Positions 1-6,288 of a stretch of DNA of 11,558 bases are shown here, piece by piece. The notes beneath the pieces were generated by a model. The model was not told the origin of the DNA. It saw only the letters and a list, made by a program, of their open reading frames with translations, and did no database searches. Source of the DNA: Fidelibacterota bacterium 46_43 (GTDB taxonomy: Bacteria; Fidelibacterota; Fidelibacteria; Fidelibacterales; Fidelibacteraceae); contig LGGY01000012.1 of NCBI GenBank assembly GCA_001509335.1, forward strand, positions 1-11,558, read 5' to 3'. Numbering within the stretch: the stretch's first letter is position 1; every line of letters begins with the position of its first letter. The translations under genes were made by a program, and so were the position numbers.

Positions 1-2410
1 TATCCTGAAACTGCTGTGTAAACGTCTCAATCCGTTCATTTAAAAATGTTTTTAAACCAGAAGGGCCATCCAGGGGAAGGTTCCGTTTCCGGACACGGTT
101 CATCCCGTTTTCAAGAGCAAACCTGAAAATGTCCCGGCAGACAGATTCCCATTGAGGCCTGAAAGTGTCAAGGGATGGTTCCCGCAATGTGGCCGGGGGT
201 AAATTCACCCGACGTACCGATGCGGCTTTGATTTGGATGATCCGGTTCAAATCTATCAACATCCGGCGGGTTTTAAACTGCAGATCTTCAGCGGAATCTT
301 TGCCTCCCAGGGAGAGCCTGAAACTTTTGCAGGCAGCTATATATCCAAGAGATGTGCGGGCAAAAGCCGTTAAGGGGATCAGACCAATCCCCTGATTGGC
401 CAGTTCCGTTGCCAACAGGTCAATAGAGACACCTGGTGGCAAATCTTTGATTTCAAGCCGGGGATACATGGCCCCTTCCGGTCTGTGAATGATGATATGC
501 TGCCTGTTCCGATATGCCGGCAGCTCCTTCTGAGCCTGCTCCAAGGCCTTCATCCGCTCGTTCAGAATTCTGTTTCTTAGTCTTCGGGATTCATCCAACC
601 GGGAAAGAGGATTTTTATAGAAAAGAAGCCCGATTAACAAAGCTGTGGGATTGGGGTGGATTTTTTGATTCACGGCCTGAAAACGTTCGCGGATTTTGGG
701 ATGAGGAAGATGGGCTACAGCCAGGCGGGCTCCGGCCAGACAGTCCGTTTTGGATAGAGAGTGAATGGTAAAAATAAGATCGGGTGCCTCATCGGCGATA
801 ATACCCTGTTCCCGGAGTTTTAAAGCCCGCTGGCGGATGGAAGGTTCAGGCCTAAAATGGTTGGAAGGAGCAAGCCCATAATACGATAAATCATCAATAA
901 TCCGGATATGGCGGATAGCTAACTCTCGGATCAGAAAATCCAGGGTCTCCCCTTTCCATACCAATCCTGTGGCATTATGTGGTGTATTCACTACCACCGC
1001 CCCTTTATCACGCCAGGACGGATCCCGGCGCAAACAGGCATCGACTGTATTCAAAATGCCGGTAACATCGGGACGTAGATCGGGCAAAGGGGGAATAGTC
1101 CGGCAGCGAGGAAAAGCATGCTCATAATTCCAGCTCATATCCGAAATAATCACATCCTGAATCCCGCTGTGTTGTCCAAGGATAGCCAGGGCAGTCCGTG
1201 CCGATCCACTGACAACACAACACTCCTGTTGCCTGTAAAAGGGGTAGGAACGGAGAAAAGTCGCCAGAAATGAAAGTTCCAGGTCATGGATTTTATCCGG
1301 TTGCCGGCTTAGGTTGGCATAGAAGTCCAAAAGCTCTGTTCGGTTCATGGATATAAGAGGATCCTTTAGCGAATGGCGTTTCGCAAGGGGAGATCCCCCC
1401 AGGATGCGGTCTGTGCTTTGACAGGTCCTTTCCCAGAAGGATTTCAAAAGAGTATTTTCTGGAGGCTGACTCTGATCCAATCCCTGCTGCAGATCCGGAT
1501 CTGGATTTAATTCTGTTTCGCCGGTTAAAAAAGCTTCCAAAGTACAAATTTCCGCTGCAGAGGGTGTGCCCTTCAATTCGAAATGGAGGGTTTCTATTTG
1601 TTGCAGATAGCTGCTGTTCCCCAAGACGGTCACGACAGGTAGAAAGGCAAGGCGCGGATCAAAAAGTGCCGGACTCAGGAAGCGGATGACGTGATCCCGG
1701 AGCCCTGCCTCCCGTGCCAGTGAAAGGTGATTGGGGGCATCATTCATCTCCACAAACATGGCGGGATAATCAAGGGCTATCTGACGATACAGTTTCCGTT
1801 CATTTTCAGACAGATAACGTCCAATGATGAAAAAGATGGGGGATCTATCCCCGGAAAAGAGAGCTTGGAGATTTTCCGGTAAAGCTACAAAACGGAGCCG
1901 CTCATAATCGGATGCAATGAGAGATAAATCTGTCCCGATACCGAGTATCCGGGATGTTGGGGCTTCAAGAGAGGTGTTCAGAACCCGGAGAAAGACCCGG
2001 AGTGTTTCAAAATGCCCGCCGGAACAAAAAATGATTTCCCGGGGATCACCGTTTTCACCCACATGGTATTCAAGTCCCTCCCGTTCTGTATTCAGCAAAT
2101 GGTCATGAATGATCCGGACCAGTTCGGGTATATCATGACTCCGGTATCCCCCCCGGGGTGCATAGGGAATACTGGATGATGTCGCTTTCACAATCAGGGG
2201 CCACAGGGGATGTTCACCGGGATTTTCATCTCCGGCAAGGAGGGCCAGTGTTTTTCCTTCCAGTCGGACATCCTGGACCGGATTTCCAATGTGGAAACTC
2301 ACCCGGCGGACATCGGAAACACCTGCACCGGAGGTAAGTTCGCTGATTTCAGAAATCCGGGCCACCCGTAAGGGGTTAAGTCGCGGAATATGTGATTGGG
2401 TATCAGACAT
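1..2410 (-). CDS. Large two-domain PLP aminotransferase-like protein, C-terminus beyond left edge
   Basis: An uninterrupted minus-strand reading frame starts at ATG 2410 and is still open at base 1, giving at least 803 codons. The second half (about residues 350-720) is a fold-type-I (class I/II) aminotransferase. It shows a phosphate-binding SGSARTAL segment, NTPHNATG (N475, matching the NPxNPTG loop), IIDDLSYYGL (D507 and Y510, the cofactor N1/O3 contacts) and HSLSKTDCLAGAR. In the last motif K554 is the Schiff-base lysine and R562 lies 8 residues later, as in aspartate aminotransferase. FRLSLGG (R698) fits the carboxylate-binding arginine. The first half (about 20-300) has an aminotransferase-like layout: HIGNP at 41-44, YAPRGGYRSH, then EIIFCSGGHFETL around C129. 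However, no lysine is found at the expected place, where LSPALFDPR (246-252) stands. It is therefore probably a degenerate, non-catalytic copy. About 80 residues after the catalytic domain are unassigned. ATG 2410 has no clear ribosome site and lies 7 bases after the SPFH stop codon, so coupled translation is likely. Substrate unknown. Confidence 0.85.
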   Translation of the reverse strand, partial: MSDTQSHIPRLNPLRVARISEISELTSGAGVSDVRRVSFHIGNPVQDVRLEGKTLALLAGDENPGEHPLWPLIVKATSSSIPYAPRGGYRSHDIPELVRIIHDHLLNTEREGLEYHVGENGDPREIIFCSGGHFETLRVFLRVLNTSLEAPTSRILGIGTDLSLIASDYERLRFVALPENLQALFSGDRSPIFFIIGRYLSENERKLYRQIALDYPAMFVEMNDAPNHLSLAREAGLRDHVIRFLSPALFDPRLAFLPVVTVLGNSSYLQQIETLHFELKGTPSAAEICTLEAFLTGETELNPDPDLQQGLDQSQPPENTLLKSFWERTCQSTDRILGGSPLAKRHSLKDPLISMNRTELLDFYANLSRQPDKIHDLELSFLATFLRSYPFYRQQECCVVSGSARTALAILGQHSGIQDVIISDMSWNYEHAFPRCRTIPPLPDLRPDVTGILNTVDACLRRDPSWRDKGAVVVNTPHNATGLVWKGETLDFLIRELAIRHIRIIDDLSYYGLAPSNHFRPEPSIRQRALKLREQGIIADEAPDLIFTIHSLSKTDCLAGARLAVAHLPHPKIRERFQAVNQKIHPNPTALLIGLLFYKNPLSRLDESRRLRNRILNERMKALEQAQKELPAYRNRQHIIIHRPEGAMYPRLEIKDLPPGVSIDLLATELANQGIGLIPLTAFARTSLGYIAACKSFRLSLGGKDSAEDLQFKTRRMLIDLNRIIQIKAASVRRVNLPPATLREPSLDTFRPQWESVCRDIFRFALENGMNRVRKRNLPLDGPSGLKTFLNERIETFTQQFQD

Positions 2411-2417
2411 CTAAGTG

Positions 2418-3386
2418 TCAGGATTCTTTTGTTTCACTCTTTTGTAACCGTTTCAGCACATCCTGCAGCAGTTCCTGAATAAATCCAACAGCAGAACCAT
2501 CATTCCCCTGAAGATTGACAACCGTCCGGGCATTTCTCAACTGTTGGGAAGACTCTGCAAGCTGTGCCAGTTGCGGTGAAAGAAGAATCATTTCGGGATG
2601 GGATTTCAACAGTTCCATCTCGCGGCTCTCAGTTTCTATCTGCATAAGTCGGCGTTTTTGCTCTTCCCGGACTCTTGCTTCCGCCAGAGCTGCTTCACGG
2701 GCCTGTTCCTTTTCTAAAAGTTCCAGTTTTTTCAAGCGAAGAGAATGTTCCCGGTCTGCAATTTCCGTATCTGCTTTAATGCGGGCTATTTCTGCTGTGA
2801 CCCGGGCTTGTTGACTGGCTTTTTCCGTCTCTTCCAAAATACGGTCTGCCTCACGCCGTTGCATGGCTTCCGTAATCCGCTTGTCCAGCGGCTCTATACT
2901 CTGTATATGCAGGATGTCCAGCTCCAAACCCAGAAGAAGAGCCATTTCTGAAACCTGTTTTGTCAGCTGCTTTTTAAGGATTTCCGGATCAAGGACATCG
3001 ATATCTTTCTGCTCTACAAACTCCCGGATCAGGGCATGGGTCCGCCGTTCCAGTTCCCGGGTGGCATGAACCACCACATCCGATGACCATCCCCCGGCCC
3101 GGACCAGTGCATGCAAATGATTTCTCGAGGGTGCCACGGCCAGATCCATCACAACCCGGACTCCCAGTTTTCCCCGGGCTTCCGTATCCACCTGTGACTG
3201 TACGGCATACACATTTCCCGGAAGAGCCAGGGATGTATGCCGGGGATACCAGCGCTTTTTATTTTCTTCAACGACTCCCTTCCGTTCCCGTAATACAATT
3301 TGATCCGGCCGGCGGTACCGGTACTCGATCAGCCACACAAGAACCAGTATGGCGATGAGTGCTGCAAATGTAATCCAATATTCCAT
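2418..3386 (-). CDS. Membrane-anchored SPFH/band-7 family protein
   Basis: This 322-residue protein has one N-terminal hydrophobic segment (about residues 4-21, WITFAALIAILVLVWLIEY), followed by a basic patch and an SPFH/band-7-like region (about 25-190). A long charged coiled coil rich in Glu, Lys, Arg and Ala (about 175-260) comes next, then a hydrophobic C-terminal stretch near 270-315. The segment LDILHIQSIEPLDKRITEAMQRREADR matches the usual junction where band-7 domains pass into their helical tail. SPFH proteins (stomatin, flotillin, HflK/C, QmcA) assemble into large membrane rings or microdomain scaffolds and often control membrane proteases. No NfeD-type or protease partner is visible here, so the specific role is open. 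The start at 3386 has a good ribosome site 5 bases upstream. The aminotransferase gene follows 7 bases after its stop, which suggests a two-gene operon. Confidence 0.8.
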   Translation of the reverse strand: MEYWITFAALIAILVLVWLIEYRYRRPDQIVLRERKGVVEENKKRWYPRHTSLALPGNVYAVQSQVDTEARGKLGVRVVMDLAVAPSRNHLHALVRAGGWSSDVVVHATRELERRTHALIREFVEQKDIDVLDPEILKKQLTKQVSEMALLLGLELDILHIQSIEPLDKRITEAMQRREADRILEETEKASQQARVTAEIARIKADTEIADREHSLRLKKLELLEKEQAREAALAEARVREEQKRRLMQIETESREMELLKSHPEMILLSPQLAQLAESSQQLRNARTVVNLQGNDGSAVGFIQELLQDVLKRLQKSETKES

Positions 3387-3391
3387 GTGAA

Positions 3392-3398
3392 CCCCTCT
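3392..3398 (-). promoter_or_regulatory. Ribosome binding site of the SPFH gene
   Basis: AGAGGGG on the minus strand lies 5 bases before ATG 3386 and supports that start. It is clearly stronger than anything before the downstream aminotransferase gene. Confidence 0.6.
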
Positions 3399-3421
3399 TT
3401 TTCCTGTCTGTTTCTATTATG

Positions 3422-3452
3422 CAAATATGACGATTTTATGATTTATAAGCAA
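3422..3452 (-). promoter_or_regulatory. Candidate promoter of the SPFH-aminotransferase operon
   Basis: On the minus strand TTGC (3449-3452) is followed after 19 bases by CATATTTG (3422-3429), 35 bases before the start codon. The second element matches the Bacteroidota -7 consensus TAnnTTTG except for its first base, and the spacing also fits. Read as an ordinary sigma-70 promoter it would be TTGCTT, 17 bases, CATATT, which is a weaker match. This is a pattern match only, in an AT-rich 148-base gap where chance matches are common. Confidence 0.3.
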
Positions 3453-3534
3453 CCTGGGAATATGTCTTTTGATATTTTTTTAATATTTTACATCTATTGA
3501 TGATTTGACGTTTTTTCTGCGTTTTCCCCGGATT

Positions 3535-4239
3535 TTAGTTTTTCTTCAGTTTTTCCCTGAGAGATTCGCTGACAAACCATAAGATAATATCTGAAATTTC
3601 CTGATACACTTCTTTTTGTGACCGGTTTTGATGATTTTGGATTTTCAGGGAGTGGTTTGCACCGGGAATCAGAAGAAGATGTCCCCGGGGATTCAGTTTA
3701 CCCATAAGAAGTTCCACCTTCCGCCGGGGTGCAAAGGGGTCTTCACTACCCTGGACAAAAAGCATGGGAACAGATTGGTTTAAAAAGGGGTCAGGATTGA
3801 CAGACCATCGAAGTAAACCTTTCCGGAATTCCAGGGGTGCTCCGAGAAATATCTTTCCTGTATCCTGATGATCCGGTAAAGATGCCGAAACCAGGGCACT
3901 GAGGGATTTTCCACCGGTAAAATAATAGGAATTTTCAGGAATGTAGGGTTCATCCTGAATGCTTTGCAATACCTTCAGGTATAAAGGGACCCATTTTGAG
4001 GCATGAGGGAATCCTTTCCACCGCTTATGGGCAAAGGGATAATTGAACCGAACCACCAAAAGTCCTTCTTCAGGCAGTTTTTGTGCCAGATACTGTAACA
4101 AATCATCTTCCATATCATTGTAGTACCCGTGTCCCAGTACCACAACCACATCCGATTCCCGGTCCGGCCGGTCAATACGGATCAAAATTTCATCTTTGCC
4201 ATATGGCAGAATCATTTTTTCGCATCGTGTTTTCGTCAT
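3535..4239 (-). CDS. Alpha/beta hydrolase, KANL3/Tex30-like
   Basis: This 234-residue protein has the alpha/beta-hydrolase order of motifs. A glycine-rich VVLGHGYYND oxyanion segment comes near the N-terminus, then VVRFNYPF. The nucleophile elbow is GGKSLSA with S112, followed by LFVQGSEDPFAPRR with D167 and PGANHSLK with H196. The HG, GGKS, QG..DPF and HSLK pattern matches the KANL3/Tex30 group of small soluble hydrolases, whose substrates are mostly unknown. The elbow ends in Ser where relatives usually have Gly (GKSLS instead of GxSxG), which is unusual but keeps a small residue. I chose ATG 4239 over the in-frame ATG 4263. AGGA lies 6 bases before 4239, and 4263 falls inside a good -10 candidate. 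It stands alone, divergent from the ABC operon, 148 bases upstream of the SPFH gene. Confidence 0.75.
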   Translation of the reverse strand: MTKTRCEKMILPYGKDEILIRIDRPDRESDVVVVLGHGYYNDMEDDLLQYLAQKLPEEGLLVVRFNYPFAHKRWKGFPHASKWVPLYLKVLQSIQDEPYIPENSYYFTGGKSLSALVSASLPDHQDTGKIFLGAPLEFRKGLLRWSVNPDPFLNQSVPMLFVQGSEDPFAPRRKVELLMGKLNPRGHLLLIPGANHSLKIQNHQNRSQKEVYQEISDIILWFVSESLREKLKKN

Positions 4240-4244
4240 AGAGC

Positions 4245-4250
4245 ATCCTT
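4245..4250 (-). promoter_or_regulatory. Ribosome binding site that sets the hydrolase start
   Basis: AAGGAT on the minus strand (AGGA core at 4246-4249) stands 6 bases before ATG 4239. It would be untranslated leader if that start is used, and coding if the upstream ATG 4263 were used. Confidence 0.5.
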
Positions 4251-4261
4251 TTCCCAATATC

Positions 4262-4290
4262 ATAATATAAGCGAATGAGTGGAAAGTTGA
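4262..4290 (-). promoter_or_regulatory. Candidate promoter of the hydrolase gene
   Basis: On the minus strand TATTAT (4262-4267, five of six matches to TATAAT) is preceded after exactly 17 bases by TCAACT (4285-4290, three of six matches to TTGACA). The -10 lies about 22 bases before the chosen ATG 4239, leaving a short leader. The -35 half lies inside the heptamer tract described below. Confidence 0.25.
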
Positions 4291-4329
4291 GAGTGGAGAG
4301 TCGTGTGCTGGAGTTTTAAGTTTTGGGTT
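4274..4329. repeat. Degenerate heptamer-periodic tract A
   Basis: Eight consecutive 7-base units can be laid out without gaps: AATGAGT, GGAAAGT, TGAGAGT, GGAGAGT, CGTGTGC, TGGAGTT, TTAAGTT, TTGGGTT. Most carry AGT or AGTT at a fixed position, so the 7-base period is real although the units have diverged. TGAGAGT recurs at 4371-4377. There are no spacers and no CRISPR-like architecture. Confidence 0.6.
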
Positions 4330-4335
4330 ACACAG

Positions 4336-4350
4336 AGCAGTTCTACTGCT
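4336..4350. repeat. Small intergenic hairpin
   Basis: AGCAG, loop TTCTA, CTGCT form a perfect 5-base-pair stem, extendable by one G-T pair. No T-run follows, so it is not an intrinsic terminator. It lies between the two heptamer tracts, together with a second hairpin at 4382-4394. Confidence 0.45.
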
Positions 4351-4381
4351 TCCGAATTGGAATTAATCGTTGAGAGTTGCA

Positions 4382-4394
4382 GCAGGTGCCCTGC
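4382..4394. repeat. Small intergenic hairpin
   Basis: GCAGG, loop TGC, CCTGC form a perfect 5-base-pair stem. Like the hairpin at 4336-4350 it has no following T-run and is embedded in the repeat mosaic between the hydrolase and the ABC operon. Confidence 0.45.
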
Positions 4395-4396
4395 CC

Positions 4397-4459
4397 CTGA
4401 GTTATGAGTTTAATTACACATTCATTCATCGTTCATCATTCATAATTCTTTTCATCTCT
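4397..4459. repeat. Degenerate heptamer-periodic tract B
   Basis: Nine 7-base units in one phase: CTGAGTT, ATGAGTT, TAATTAC, ACATTCA, TTCATCG, TTCATCA, TTCATAA, TTCTTTT, CATCTCT. The middle units share TTCAT. The tract changes character from purine-rich GAGTT on the left to pyrimidine-rich TTCATC on the right. It ends about 45 bases before the first ABC transporter gene, where the remaining AT-rich leader (4460-4503) must hold the ribosome site and perhaps the promoter. I see no convincing promoter there. Confidence 0.6.
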
Positions 4460-4503
4460 CCTTCAAATCATCGTAATTTTAATGTTTTAAAGAGAGACGA
4501 ATC

Positions 4504-6288
4504 ATGTGGTGGAATGAGGACGATTCATTTGAAGATGAGGGGAACTACACCCCCTCGGCCAGTAATATTTTTAAAAAAATGTATCCATTTATCCGCCCTT
4601 ACCGGAAAATTTTTATCGGGGCATTTTTTCTGGCATTAACCGGTGTGTTTCTTATTCTCCTTCAGCCCCGCATTCTCATGTACATCGTGGATAAAGCCAT
4701 TCCATCCGATAGCTACAGGCCGGTTCGTAACGGTGCCCTCCTCTATTTGGGCACCATGGTTTTCTCCGCCATAGTCGGTTTTTTTTCCTCCTGGCTCCTG
4801 CAATTAGCCGGTATCCGTGCGGTCAGTGATATCAAAATCAAGCTTTTTGACCATTTAATGACCCTTGGACTCCCCTATCTGGAAAAATATCCAGTTGGCA
4901 AGCTGGTCAGCCGGATTGAATCCGATGCCCAGCGTCTCATTTCCCTGACGTCCACCATGATGCAACGGGTCCTCATGGCGGCTGGAATGCTTGTCGGTGC
5001 CATGGTCATGCTGCTTATTGTAGATTACCGGCTTTTTCTGATTGTTGCGGCAATACTGCCGGTGGTAATCACCGGGACATATTTTCTGTTTAAATATCTT
5101 CGGCCGTTTTTCCGTGAGGAACGAGCCCGTTATGCCACAATCAGCGGAATTGTGGCAGAATTTCTCAAATCGGTATCCATTCTCCAGATTTTCAACCGGA
5201 AATACTGGGCTGCCCGTCGACTGGAAAAAGAGAATGAATCCTACCGGCGTTTTGCGGCAAAAATAGCCTATGTGGAATACGGCATCTTCCGGGGGCTCGC
5301 CTTTATGGAAGTCCTGGTAACCATGGTTGTGTTGATTTTGGGATCCAAATGGATCAGTGCCGGAACCATGACTATCGGGGCCCTGATTCTCTTTTCCCAG
5401 TACATTGCCCAGATTTACTGGCCGATTATCATGCTGAGCGAACAACTGGGAGAAATTCAGCGGGCAGGGGGTGCTGCAGACCGCATTTTCACCACGCTTG
5501 AAATGAAACCGGTCATCCCCGATGTGCCGGATCCCATCCCCTTTCCCGATGAAATCCGCCGGATTGAGTTCAAAAATGTGTCCTATAGTTACGAACCGGA
5601 TAAACCGGTCCTGAAAAATATTTCCTTCAACGTCCGTGCCGGCCAGTCTGTCGCCATCGTAGGTCCAACCGGCGGCGGAAAAACAACGATTTTAAGTCTA
5701 TTATGCCGTTTCAGGGATCCGGACGAGGGGGTTATTTGTATCAACGGGACAGATATCCGGCGCTTTGCCGTACAGGATTTACGGCGTCATTTCGGTCTGG
5801 TTCTCCAGGATCTTTACCTTTTCCCTGCTTCCGTGAAAGAAAATCTCATGGCTTTCCGGAAGGATATCCCCGAAGATCAGATCCACCATGCCATTCAGGT
5901 AAGCCGCATCGATTCCGTGCTTTTTCAACGCGGAATTTCCATCCATGACAACCTGTCTGAAGGTGGAAAGGATCTTTCTTACGGACAACGGCAACTTTTG
6001 GCTGTGGCACGGGCCCTTACCGTGAATCCTTCCATCCTCATTCTGGATGAGGCAACATCCTCTGTGGATCCCGGGACCGAACAAAAAATCCAGCATGCCA
6101 TCAACACTCTCATCAAAGAACGGACAAGTTTCATTGTGGCCCATCGCCTGTCCACCATCCGACATTGCGATATCATCCTCTTCATCCGGGACGGCAAAAT
6201 TATGGAGATGGGCAATCACGATGAATTGATGATGAAAGAAGGATTTTACTATGACATGATCATGAAACAACGGGAGGGTGTGGCATGA
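4504..6288 (+). CDS. Heterodimeric ABC exporter half A (TMD-NBD, catalytic Walker B)
   Basis: This 594-residue half-transporter has an acidic N-terminal tail (about 1-20, rich in Asp and Glu) and a type-IV exporter membrane domain with several hydrophobic segments between about 35 and 320. The nucleotide-binding domain spans about 350-590. Visible motifs are an A-loop tyrosine in VSYSYE, Walker A GPTGGGKT (387-394, K393), Q-loop VLQDLYLF, signature LSYGQ (491-495), Walker B LILDEATSSVD with D515 and catalytic E516, and H-loop VAHRLST with H547. The signature differs from the usual LSGGQ by Tyr for Gly. The ATP site completed by this half's Walker A/B and the partner's normal signature should be the hydrolysing one. 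It overlaps the next gene by ATGA. It belongs to the BmrCD / TM287-288 type of multidrug or lipid exporters; the substrate cannot be told from sequence. The ribosome site AGAGAG before ATG 4504 is weak. Confidence 0.9.
   Translation: MWWNEDDSFEDEGNYTPSASNIFKKMYPFIRPYRKIFIGAFFLALTGVFLILLQPRILMYIVDKAIPSDSYRPVRNGALLYLGTMVFSAIVGFFSSWLLQLAGIRAVSDIKIKLFDHLMTLGLPYLEKYPVGKLVSRIESDAQRLISLTSTMMQRVLMAAGMLVGAMVMLLIVDYRLFLIVAAILPVVITGTYFLFKYLRPFFREERARYATISGIVAEFLKSVSILQIFNRKYWAARRLEKENESYRRFAAKIAYVEYGIFRGLAFMEVLVTMVVLILGSKWISAGTMTIGALILFSQYIAQIYWPIIMLSEQLGEIQRAGGAADRIFTTLEMKPVIPDVPDPIPFPDEIRRIEFKNVSYSYEPDKPVLKNISFNVRAGQSVAIVGPTGGGKTTILSLLCRFRDPDEGVICINGTDIRRFAVQDLRRHFGLVLQDLYLFPASVKENLMAFRKDIPEDQIHHAIQVSRIDSVLFQRGISIHDNLSEGGKDLSYGQRQLLAVARALTVNPSILILDEATSSVDPGTEQKIQHAINTLIKERTSFIVAHRLSTIRHCDIILFIRDGKIMEMGNHDELMMKEGFYYDMIMKQREGVA
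6272..6278 (+). promoter_or_regulatory. Ribosome binding site of ABC exporter half B, inside half A
   Basis: GGGAGGG lies 6 bases before ATG 6285 within the last codons of the upstream gene. With the ATGA stop-start overlap it indicates coupled translation of the two halves, as expected for subunits needed in equal amounts. Confidence 0.6.

Noticed and set aside
165..771. Short plus-strand frames over the left part of the window
   Set aside because: They lie opposite the long, uninterrupted aminotransferase frame, which contains recognisable motifs. The plus-strand peptides show none.
4274..4459. Possible CRISPR array
   Set aside because: Units are only 7 bases, contiguous, diverged and without unique spacers. 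No cas gene is present.
4370..4639. An 89-residue plus-strand frame starting in the intergenic repeats
   Set aside because: It crosses the heptamer tract and the start of the first ABC gene in another frame, with no ribosome site or family resemblance.
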